Notes under the pieces: generated by a model
Seen by the model: only the letters and a program-made list of their open reading frames with translations
What the model was told of the DNA's origin: nothing
Database searches by the model: none
Assembly: GCF_001675045.1 (NCBI RefSeq)
Contig: NZ_LYPA01000080.1
Coordinates: 358,821 to 422,820 of the forward strand
DNA from: Paenibacillus oryzae
GTDB taxonomy: Bacteria; Bacillota; Bacilli; Paenibacillales; Paenibacillaceae
Length of the DNA stretch: 64,000 bases
Reading direction: 5' to 3'
Translations under genes and position numbers: made by a program
Shown: piece by piece, positions 8,787 through 16,479 of the stretch
Layout: the number at the start of each line of letters is the position of its first letter
Numbering within the stretch: the stretch's first letter is position 1

Positions 8787-9227
8787 ATGGGCAAATCGGC
8801 ATTATTTTATCGGATGGTAACATTTGTTGCAGCGGTTCATCGCATCCAGGTTGAACTGGGCAAGGATATTAATCTGGACGGCATGACGCCGGTTCAATAC
8901 GCCATTTTGGAATATATCGCTGTGGACCAGCCAGTAACGCTTAGCGGGATTAGTGAGTGCTTGGGCATGTCGATGCCTAATGCGAGCCGGGAGCTGAGAA
9001 AGCTTGCGGAAATGGGCTTGTGCAGTAAATATACAGATGAAGTAGATCGGCGCAAGCAGCATATTACGTTGTCTTCCGCGGGGGAAGAAAGAATGAAATC
9101 TATTTTTGCCCAGATGGAAAGCAGGTTAATGAATAGAATGGGCGAAATTTCGCCGTCCGAAATGGAAGCTATCGTTAATGCCATGGACACGCTTCAGTCT
9201 CTTGTTTTTAATGATGGAAGCAAATGA
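8787..9227 (+). CDS. MarR family transcriptional regulator
   Basis: The protein is 146 residues. A winged helix-turn-helix spans about residues 30-95 (MTPVQYAILEYIAV, then LSGISECLGMSMPNASRELRKL, then the wing DEVDRRKQHITLS), flanked by the dimerisation helices usual for MarR. A TTG at 8781 is in frame but touches the AGAGGTGA ribosome binding site, so ATG 8787 with 6-nt spacing is chosen. The gene stands directly before a two-gene ABC exporter, with a terminator and a separate promoter between. MarR proteins commonly repress adjacent multidrug exporters and are released by the drug, as with LmrR. That role is inferred here. Confidence 0.88.
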   Translation: MGKSALFYRMVTFVAAVHRIQVELGKDINLDGMTPVQYAILEYIAVDQPVTLSGISECLGMSMPNASRELRKLAEMGLCSKYTDEVDRRKQHITLSSAGEERMKSIFAQMESRLMNRMGEISPSEMEAIVNAMDTLQSLVFNDGSK

Positions 9228-9281
9228 GGCTAAACGGAATCGGTATCATTAAAACCTGGGTATTATACATTTATGTGCATG

Positions 9282-9330
9282 AAAAAGTCTGGTCCGGAGC
9301 ACCCTGTTTTCAAGGTACCCGGACTTTTTT
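9282..9330 (+). terminator. Terminator between marR-type gene and exporter
   Basis: AAAAAGTCTGG pairs with CCGGACTTTTT with one G-U pair, enclosing a 27-bp region with a short inner stem, and ends in six T. Confidence 0.7.
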
Positions 9331-9371
9331 GACGTTGCGCTGCAACGGGCAATGAGAAGCCTTGAGGCGTC

Positions 9372-9428
9372 TTGAAATCCTGCGGGAGCGGGAGTTATAA
9401 TTATTAAATAGCTGAACTATTTATAACT
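9372..9428 (+). promoter_or_regulatory. Exporter promoter with AT-rich inverted repeat
   Basis: TTGAAA (9372-9377) and TATAAT (9396-9401) are 18 bp apart. An inverted repeat begins at the -10: AGTTATAA at 9393-9400 pairs with TTATAACT at 9421-9428, and inside it AAATAG pairs with CTATTT. This is a plausible operator for the upstream MarR protein. Confidence 0.6.
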
Positions 9429-9455
9429 AAAGCTTTAAGCGGGAGGATGAATGAC

Positions 9456-11189
9456 ATGGTCAAATTGTTTCGCTTGCTCAAACCCTACCGCGCTGCCATT
9501 GGCTTGGTCATGATGCTGATTCTGCTGCAATCGCTGGCAGAGCTGTATCTTCCAACCTTGATGGCCGACATTGTCAACAAAGGAGTAATAGAGGGCAACA
9601 AAGCTTATATTTGGCGAATGGGCGGATTCATGCTAGGCGTAACGTTAGCCGGTACGCTTGTTTCTGTGCTTGCCAGCTTGTATGCCTCCCGGATTTCCTC
9701 CGGCTTTGGCCGTTTGGTGCGAAGCAAGGTATTCTCCCATGTAGAAGGCTTTTCGCTGCAGGAATTTGACAAGATCGGTACGGCATCGCTAATTACGAGA
9801 ACAACGAACGACATCAACCAGGTGCAGCAGGTGCTGATGATGATGCTGCGTATGATGGTCATGGCGCCGATGATGTGCATCGGGGGCATTATTATGGCGC
9901 TTTACAAGGATGCCAAGCTAACGCTTGTGCTTCTGGTGGCGCTGCCGGTGCTCGCGCTGGCCATCTGGCTGATTACCTCCAAAGGAATGCCTTATTTTAA
10001 GGCAATCCAGAAAAAGCTGGACCGGATCAATCTGGTGCTTCGCGAAAACTTGACCGGTATCCGGGTTATTCGCTCGTTCAACCGGACAGAGCATGAAAGA
10101 GAACGTTTTGTTGCCGCAAACGCCGACTTGATGGATAATGCCATAAAAGTAAATCGTATTATGGCGTTTATGATGCCGCTTATGATGCTTATTATGAACT
10201 TGTCCACGATTGCGATCGTTTGGTTCGGCGGCCTTCGGATCGGCAGCGGCGCGATGGGCGTTGGCGACTTGATGGCATTTATCCAATATGCGATGCAAAT
10301 TATGTTTTCTCTGCTGATGTTCTCCATGATGTTTGTTATGGTGCCTCGCGCCGCCGCGTCCGCGCAGCGTATTAATGAGGTTATTGATCTGGAGCCAACC
10401 GTAGTTGATCCAGCCGCCATGCAAAAAGCAAGCAGCTCCGTCAAGCAAGGGACGGTAGAATTCAGAAATGTTTCCTTCCATTATCCCGGCGCGGAGCGTC
10501 CCGCTCTGAGCGATATTTCGTTTACAGCAAAGCCTGGCCAGGTGACGGCTATTATCGGCGGGACCGGCTCGGGCAAATCGACTCTACTGGGGCTCATTCC
10601 GCGATTTTTCGACGTTGGTGAAGGTTCGGTGACTGTGGATGGCGTGGATGTGAGAAAATGGGGGCAGGAGCCGCTGAGGAGCGGCATTTCGCTGGTGCCT
10701 CAAAAAGCCGTATTGTTTACAGGCACGGTATCCGAAAATATCCGCTACGGCAAGGAAGACGCGACGGAGGAAGAAATAATCGCAGCGTCCAAAACGGCGC
10801 AGGCGCTTGATTTTGTATCGGAAATGCCTGAGAAATTTGATACTATGATCGCGCAAGGCGGAGTCAATGTATCCGGCGGACAAAAGCAACGGTTGTCCAT
10901 TGCGCGAGCGCTTGTGCGGCGTCCTAAAGTATTTCTGTTCGACGATAGCTTCTCTGCGCTGGACTACAAAACGGATGCCAGGCTGAGGGCCGCCTTGAAG
11001 GAGGAAACCTCGGATGCTACGGTCATTATTGTGGCGCAGCGCGTTAGTACGGTTATGGATGCGGATCAGATTATCGTTCTGGACGAAGGTATCATTTCCG
11101 GCATCGGCACCCATCGGGAGCTGATGGAGCATTCCTCTGTCTATCGCGAAATTGTTGCATCCCAGCTGTCAGAGGAGGAGATCGCATGA
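9456..11189 (+). CDS. ABC exporter half-transporter, degenerate-site subunit
   Basis: The protein fuses an N-terminal six-helix exporter membrane domain (about residues 1-310) to a nucleotide-binding domain: Walker A GGTGSGKSTLL, signature VSGGQKQRLS, Walker B VFLFDDSFSALD. The catalytic Glu after Walker B is Asp and the switch His is Gln (IVAQRVST). These are the changes expected in the subunit that supplies the non-hydrolysing site of heterodimeric exporters such as BmrCD, LmrCD or YfiBC. ATG 9447 abuts GGGAGG, so ATG 9456 is preferred. The stop overlaps the partner start by 4 nt, implying coupled translation. The substrate is probably a drug or lipid. Confidence 0.9.
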   Translation: MVKLFRLLKPYRAAIGLVMMLILLQSLAELYLPTLMADIVNKGVIEGNKAYIWRMGGFMLGVTLAGTLVSVLASLYASRISSGFGRLVRSKVFSHVEGFSLQEFDKIGTASLITRTTNDINQVQQVLMMMLRMMVMAPMMCIGGIIMALYKDAKLTLVLLVALPVLALAIWLITSKGMPYFKAIQKKLDRINLVLRENLTGIRVIRSFNRTEHERERFVAANADLMDNAIKVNRIMAFMMPLMMLIMNLSTIAIVWFGGLRIGSGAMGVGDLMAFIQYAMQIMFSLLMFSMMFVMVPRAAASAQRINEVIDLEPTVVDPAAMQKASSSVKQGTVEFRNVSFHYPGAERPALSDISFTAKPGQVTAIIGGTGSGKSTLLGLIPRFFDVGEGSVTVDGVDVRKWGQEPLRSGISLVPQKAVLFTGTVSENIRYGKEDATEEEIIAASKTAQALDFVSEMPEKFDTMIAQGGVNVSGGQKQRLSIARALVRRPKVFLFDDSFSALDYKTDARLRAALKEETSDATVIIVAQRVSTVMDADQIIVLDEGIISGIGTHRELMEHSSVYREIVASQLSEEEIA

Positions 11190-13105
11190 GCGGCGCAGGA
11201 AACGGGCATGACAACAAGGGGCATGGAAGTGCTAAAGGGCCGTCCAGCCCGCCGCGTCCGGGCGGCGGCTTTGGACCTGGACATGGTCCCGGCATGATGG
11301 CAATGCCCGGCCAAAAGGCCAAAAACTTTAAAGGCTCGTTAAAGCGCCTTTTAGTTTACCTCAAGCCATTTACTTTAACGCTGATTCTGGTTTTGGCCGC
11401 AGCTATATTGAGTACCATATTTTCCATTGCAAGCCCCAAAATATTGGGCCGGGCAACCGACCTGCTATTTGACGGCATGATGGCCAAAATAAAAGGAGTT
11501 CCCGGAGCGGCGATTGATTTTGAAGGCATTGCCTTTATTTTGGCGCTGCTGGCGGGATTGTACATCATAAGCGCTTTGTTCGGTTTTATCCAGCAATATT
11601 TAATGTCCGGCGTTGCCCAAAAGGTCGTTTACCGGCTTCGGAATGATGTAAACGACAAGCTTGGCAGACTGCCGCTGAAGTTTTTTGATTCCCGCTCTCA
11701 TGGAGATATTATGAGCCGGGTAACCAATGATGTCGACAACATTAGCAATACGCTTCAGCAAAGCTTGACGCAGCTGATTACTTCCATTGTTACCCTGGTC
11801 GGGGTTATTGTGATGATGCTGACGATCAGTCCGCTGCTGACGGTTATTCTGGTGCTTACGCTGCCGCTCAGCTTTATGGTAGTCGGTTTTATTGCAAAGC
11901 GGTCACAGTTATATTTCAAAAGCCAGCAAGCCGAGCTTGGCGCTCTTAACGGCCACGTAGAAGAAATGTATACCGGGCATACGATTGTAAAAGCGTTTGG
12001 CCATGAACAGAAATCGATTCAGCAATTTGATGAAATTAATGACAGGCTGTACAAATCCAGCTGGAAGGCGCAATTTATTTCCGGCATTATGATGCCGTTG
12101 ATGAACCTGATCGGAAATATCGGCTATGTGCTGATTTGCGTGGTGGGCGGTATTTTGGTTACGCAACGCGCGATTACGGTTGGCGATATTCAGGCATTTA
12201 TTCAATACGCAAGACAATTTACAATGCCGATTACCCAAACGGCCAATATTGCGAATATCATCCAATCCACCATTGCATCCGCAGAGCGGGTATTCGAGCT
12301 GATGGACGAGGAAGAGGAAGGCGCGGAGCCGGTGAGGCCGGTTGTTTTGAAGCAGCCTCGCGGCGATGTTGCATTCCACGATGTCGAGTTCTATTACAAG
12401 CCTGACGTTCCGCTTATCGAAAGGATGAATATCGAGGTGAAAAGCGGGCAGACCGTTGCCATTGTTGGACCTACGGGCGCAGGAAAAACAACGCTTGTTA
12501 ACCTGCTCATGCGATTCTACGAGGTGACGGGCGGTTCTATAACGATCGACGGGCAGCCGATTCAGGGCATGCAGCGAGGTCATTTGCGGAATCAATTCGG
12601 CATGGTGCTGCAGGATACCTGGCTGTTTAACGGCACGATACGCGATAATATCGGCTATGGAAGACCAGGTGCAACGGAAGAGGAAATTGTGGCTGCGGCA
12701 GTGGCTGCACATGCAGATCATTTTATTCGGACACTGCCGGAAGGCTATAATACGGTGTTGAATGAAGAGGCGTCGAATATTTCTCAAGGGCAGAAGCAGC
12801 TGTTGACGATTGCCAGAGCGATTCTGGCAGACCCGGCTATTCTCATTCTGGACGAAGCGACGAGCAGCGTCGATACCCGGACCGAGGTGCAGATTCAGCA
12901 TGCGATGAACCACCTGATGACCGGCCGTACCAGCTTTGTCATAGCCCACAGATTATCGACCATCCGTGATGCGGATCTTATTCTGGTTATGAACAAGGGT
13001 TCGGTAATCGAGCAGGGAAGTCACGACGAGCTGCTGGAGCAAGGCGGCTTCTACGCCGATTTGTATAACAGCCAGTTTGCTTCAAAAGCCCCTGTAGCAG
13101 GCTAA
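11186..13105 (+). CDS. ABC exporter half-transporter, catalytic subunit
   Basis: The 639-residue partner begins with a Gly/Pro/His-rich cytoplasmic extension of about 45 residues, then FKGSLKRLLVYLKPF leading into six membrane helices. The nucleotide-binding domain has Walker A GPTGAGKTTLV, signature ISQGQKQLLTIARA, Walker B ILILDEATSSVD with the catalytic Glu, and the switch His in FVIAHRLST. Key catalytic residues are thus intact here, complementing the degenerate partner. ATG overlaps the previous stop (ATGA). The pair is expected to function as a heterodimeric multidrug-type exporter under the MarR regulator. The N-terminal extension is seen in several Paenibacillus and Bacillus homologues and has no known role. 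Confidence 0.92.
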   Translation: MSGAGNGHDNKGHGSAKGPSSPPRPGGGFGPGHGPGMMAMPGQKAKNFKGSLKRLLVYLKPFTLTLILVLAAAILSTIFSIASPKILGRATDLLFDGMMAKIKGVPGAAIDFEGIAFILALLAGLYIISALFGFIQQYLMSGVAQKVVYRLRNDVNDKLGRLPLKFFDSRSHGDIMSRVTNDVDNISNTLQQSLTQLITSIVTLVGVIVMMLTISPLLTVILVLTLPLSFMVVGFIAKRSQLYFKSQQAELGALNGHVEEMYTGHTIVKAFGHEQKSIQQFDEINDRLYKSSWKAQFISGIMMPLMNLIGNIGYVLICVVGGILVTQRAITVGDIQAFIQYARQFTMPITQTANIANIIQSTIASAERVFELMDEEEEGAEPVRPVVLKQPRGDVAFHDVEFYYKPDVPLIERMNIEVKSGQTVAIVGPTGAGKTTLVNLLMRFYEVTGGSITIDGQPIQGMQRGHLRNQFGMVLQDTWLFNGTIRDNIGYGRPGATEEEIVAAAVAAHADHFIRTLPEGYNTVLNEEASNISQGQKQLLTIARAILADPAILILDEATSSVDTRTEVQIQHAMNHLMTGRTSFVIAHRLSTIRDADLILVMNKGSVIEQGSHDELLEQGGFYADLYNSQFASKAPVAG

Positions 13106-13164
13106 TTGGTGGCAAGGATCGCAGGCTAAAACCAAGGTTATGGATTGGCGGACTGGCTGAAAGT

Positions 13165-13201
13165 CATGCCCGACGCCATTCATGCCTGGGGCATGTTTTT
13201 T
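13165..13201 (+). terminator. Terminator of the exporter operon
   Basis: CATGCCC at 13165-13171 can pair with GGGCATG at 13189-13195; a smaller alternative is CATGCC/GGCATG around TGG. A run of T follows. Confidence 0.6.
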
Positions 13202-13231
13202 AATCAAAGCAGATGTTTGAACAATCTCAAC

Positions 13232-13287
13232 AAAAAAGGCTGAGCAGAGGACTCATAAATGGAGTCTCTTGCTCAGCCTTTCTTTTT
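13232..13287 (-). terminator. Terminator of the adhE-pflBA operon, probably bidirectional
   Basis: AAAGGCTGAGCA and TGCTCAGCCTTT-like arms, with inner ACTC/GAGT pairing, form a long hairpin. A-rich sequence on one side and T-rich on the other allow it to work on both strands. Confidence 0.75.
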
Positions 13288-13299
13288 GACGATAGGATG

Positions 13300-14130
13300 T
13301 TATGAGATCGGCAGCTTGGAATCGGCTGCTGGAGCTGCTTCATTCCATTCTTCTTGAAGCGAGAAGGCGCTCTGGCGGCCAATCTCGATAATTCCTCTTG
13401 CTCTTTCAACCTCTTTGTCGGTTGGGCTTTGCACGCCTTCCAGCGGATAATCCAGGCCAAGCTGCTCCCACTTGTAAACGCCCATTCGGTGGTAGGAGAG
13501 AAGCTCGACTTTTTCTACGCCGTTTAAGGAGCCGACAAATGCGCCTAAAGCATGCAAATCCTCATAGCTGTCCGTCACGCCGGGAATAAGCACGTGCCGA
13601 ATCCAGATGGACGTCCCTTTGTTTGACAAATGACGGGCAAACCGCAGGATACGCTCATTGGACTGCGTGGTCAAAGCGGTGTGACGCTCATTGTTCAGCT
13701 GCTTCAAATCCAGCAGCACAAGATCGGTTGCTTCAAGCAGACCCGATGCATCTGCATGTGAAGGCTCGCAGAAGCCGGAGCTGTCCAGCGTCGTGTGAAG
13801 GCCAAACCGTTTCTTCACCTCGCGGAACAAAGCGGCAACAAAGGGTGCTTGCAGGGTAGGCTCCCCGCCTGTTACGGTGAGGCCGCCGCCCGACATTTTG
13901 AAATAGTTGACATAGGGTTCGATCTCCGCAATTACGTCCTCCACAGTCATTACTTTGCCTGTAGCTGTGTCCCATGTATCCGGGTTGTGGCAAAATTGAC
14001 AGCGAAGCGCGCAGCCTTGCAAAAATAGTACAAACCTTATGCCTGGTCCATCAACTGTGCCAAATGTTTCAAGGGAGTGGACACGCCCCTTGGCCTCCGA
14101 ATCCTGATGTCCTCTTTGTTGTACGCCCAT
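13300..14130 (-). CDS. pflA: Pyruvate formate-lyase activating enzyme
   Basis: This radical SAM enzyme installs the glycyl radical on PflB. The cluster motif CALRCQFC (CxxxCxxC) is near residue 37 and is preceded by GTVDGPGIRFVLFLQG, the family signature. GGGLTVTGGEPTLQ follows near residue 80. The protein is 276 residues, about 25-30 longer than usual because of a short N-terminal addition and an Ala/Ser-rich tail. GGGGAGGG stands 8 nt before the ATG. It lies 51 bp after pflB on the same strand and is the last gene before the terminator. Confidence 0.96.
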   Translation of the reverse strand: MGVQQRGHQDSEAKGRVHSLETFGTVDGPGIRFVLFLQGCALRCQFCHNPDTWDTATGKVMTVEDVIAEIEPYVNYFKMSGGGLTVTGGEPTLQAPFVAALFREVKKRFGLHTTLDSSGFCEPSHADASGLLEATDLVLLDLKQLNNERHTALTTQSNERILRFARHLSNKGTSIWIRHVLIPGVTDSYEDLHALGAFVGSLNGVEKVELLSYHRMGVYKWEQLGLDYPLEGVQSPTDKEVERARGIIEIGRQSAFSLQEEWNEAAPAADSKLPIS

Positions 14131-14181
14131 AGCGCGTCCCTCCCCTGGTAGTTGGAAAATCGTTGTTTGGAAAATTCTTGA

Positions 14182-16449
14182 TTACATGGAGCCGTGGAAT
14201 GTCCGGTTCATAACTTCAAGCTGCTGTTCGCGGGTCAGCTTGATGAAGTTGACCGCATAACCGGAAACCCGTACCGTAAGCTGCGGATATTGCTCCGGAT
14301 GATCCATAGCATCTTGCAGTGTAGCGCGATCGAACACGTTGACGTTCAGGTGATGCGCGTTTTGCGACATGTAGCCGTCCAGCAGCGATGTCAGGTTGCG
14401 TACGCGAGTTTCCTCTTCGCGGCCCAGCGCCTTTCCGACAATGGAGAAGGTGTTGGAGATGCCGTCAAGCGAATGATCGTATGGCAGCTTCGCAACGCTG
14501 GCGAGTGAAGCAAGCGCGCCTTTGCGATCGCGTCCGTGCATCGGGTTGGCGCCTGGCGCAAACGGCTCGCCGGCTTTCCGTCCGTCCGGCGTAGAGCCGG
14601 TTTTTTTGCCGTACACCACGTTGGATGTAATCGTCAGAACGGATTGGGTATGGATGGAATCGCGGTAGGTCGGATGTTTTTTGAGCTTCGACATAAAGGT
14701 TTCTACCAATTCCACTGCAATATCGTCGACGCGGGAATCGTTGTTGCCGTATTGCGGGTATTCGCCTTCGATTTCAAAATCAACGGCGATGCCTTCTTCG
14801 TTGCGGATCGGACGAACCTTGGCGTATTTGATAGCGCTCAAGGAATCGGCTACAACGGACAAGCCGGCAATGCCGCATGCCATTGTGCGAATAATTTCAC
14901 GATCATGCAGAGCAAATTCAAGGCGTTCATAGCAATACTTGTCATGCATGTAGTGAATGACGTTTAGCGTATTGACATACAGCTCTGCCAGCCAATCCAT
15001 CGTTGCATCGTAGCGCTCGCGAACGGTATCGTAGTCGAGCACCTCGTCTGTAATCGGAGCGGTGACGGGAGCCACTTGAAGGCCGATTTTTTCGTCCTTG
15101 CCGCCGTTGATGGCATACAGCAAAGCTTTGGCAAGGTTGGCGCGTGCTCCGAAAAATTGCATTTGCTTGCCGACGCGCATAGCGGATACGCAGCATGCGA
15201 TGGCGTAGTCGTCGCCGTACACCGGGCGCATAATATCGTCGTTTTCATATTGAATGGAGCTGGTTTCAATGGATACTTTTGCACAGAAATCCTTAAAGCC
15301 TTGCGGCAATTGAGTGGACCACAGTACAGTCAGGTTTGGCTCTGGAGCAGGTCCCAGGTTGTAAAGAGTGTGCAGCATACGGAATGAGCTTTTTGTCACA
15401 AGCGGTCGGCCGTCTTCGGCGACGCCGCCAATGGATTCCGTTACCCATGTTGGGTCACCGCTGAACAATTCGTTATAATCTGGCGTGCGCAGGAATTTAA
15501 CGATACGCAGCTTCATAACGAAGTGGTCATAAATTTCTTGAGCTTGCTCTTCGGTCAAAGTGCCTTCCTTCAGATCGCGCTCGAAATAAATATCAAGGAA
15601 AGTGGATGTACGTCCAAGGCTCATTGCCGCGCCGTTTTGCTCCTTGATTGCGCCAAGGTAGCCGAAGTACAGCCATTGAACAGCTTCTTTTGCATTTTGC
15701 GCAGGTGCGGAAATATCGTAACCATAAGATGCCGCCATCGTTTTCAGCTCTTGCAGGGCGCGGATTTGCTCGTTGTGCTCCTCGCGCTCGCGGATAACCG
15801 CTTCGGACATCGGCGATTTTTCAGTCAGCTTCAGATCGGCTTTTTTCTCTTTAATCAAGCGATCAATACCGTACAGCGCAACGCGGCGATAGTCGCCAAT
15901 GATGCGGCCGCGGCCGTATGCGTCAGGAAGGCCGGTAATAATGCCCGCTTTACGAGCATTCCGCATATCAGCGGTATAAGCATCGAACACGCCTTGGTTA
16001 TGCGTTTTGCGGATATCGGTAAACAGTTTGACGATTTCTTCAGGCAATTCGAAGCCGTAGGCTACGCAAGCGTCCTGCACCATACGGATACCGCCGTAAG
16101 GCTGGATGGAGCGTTTGAATGGAGCATCGGTCTGAACGCCGACGATTTGCTCCAGATTTTGGTCCAGGTAGCCTGGTCCATGGGAAACGATGGAGGATGG
16201 ATTCATATCCACATCCAAAACGCCTCCGCGTTCGCGTTCCTTGCGTGTCAGATCACTTACGACTTCCCACAGCTTGGTTGTAGCTTCTGTTGGCCCGGCC
16301 AGGAAGGTGTCATCTCCCAGATAAGGGGAGACGTTGGCGATAATAAAATCGCGTACGTTTACTTTCTCTCCCCATGCACCGGGTGTAAAGCCTCTCCATG
16401 CATCATTCGACGGCACCTGTTGTTGCAAAGATTTTTCTGTTGTTGCCAT
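14182..16449 (-). CDS. pflB: Formate C-acetyltransferase (pyruvate formate-lyase)
   Basis: This glycyl-radical enzyme converts pyruvate and CoA to acetyl-CoA and formate under anoxia. The active-site cysteine pair Cys419-Cys420 sits in AIACCVSAM, and the radical Gly730 in VRVSGYAVNF near the C-terminus. The length of 755 residues is standard. AGGAGGA precedes the ATG with 7-nt spacing. The gene follows adhE by 30 bp with no room for a promoter, so it is read from the adhE promoter with its FNR box. Together with AdhE it forms the mixed-acid/ethanol fermentation branch. Confidence 0.97.
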   Translation of the reverse strand: MATTEKSLQQQVPSNDAWRGFTPGAWGEKVNVRDFIIANVSPYLGDDTFLAGPTEATTKLWEVVSDLTRKERERGGVLDVDMNPSSIVSHGPGYLDQNLEQIVGVQTDAPFKRSIQPYGGIRMVQDACVAYGFELPEEIVKLFTDIRKTHNQGVFDAYTADMRNARKAGIITGLPDAYGRGRIIGDYRRVALYGIDRLIKEKKADLKLTEKSPMSEAVIREREEHNEQIRALQELKTMAASYGYDISAPAQNAKEAVQWLYFGYLGAIKEQNGAAMSLGRTSTFLDIYFERDLKEGTLTEEQAQEIYDHFVMKLRIVKFLRTPDYNELFSGDPTWVTESIGGVAEDGRPLVTKSSFRMLHTLYNLGPAPEPNLTVLWSTQLPQGFKDFCAKVSIETSSIQYENDDIMRPVYGDDYAIACCVSAMRVGKQMQFFGARANLAKALLYAINGGKDEKIGLQVAPVTAPITDEVLDYDTVRERYDATMDWLAELYVNTLNVIHYMHDKYCYERLEFALHDREIIRTMACGIAGLSVVADSLSAIKYAKVRPIRNEEGIAVDFEIEGEYPQYGNNDSRVDDIAVELVETFMSKLKKHPTYRDSIHTQSVLTITSNVVYGKKTGSTPDGRKAGEPFAPGANPMHGRDRKGALASLASVAKLPYDHSLDGISNTFSIVGKALGREEETRVRNLTSLLDGYMSQNAHHLNVNVFDRATLQDAMDHPEQYPQLTVRVSGYAVNFIKLTREQQLEVMNRTFHGSM

Positions 16450-16479
16450 TGTGAAATCCTCCTATCCGTTATTTGAGAT

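Noticed and set aside
11909..12949. 346-codon minus-strand frame opposite the exporter subunit
   Set aside because: Codon-bias shadow of the ABC ATPase gene.
15523..16476. 317-codon plus-strand frame opposite pflB
   Set aside because: PflB on the other strand is certain; no ribosome binding site or domain supports the frame.
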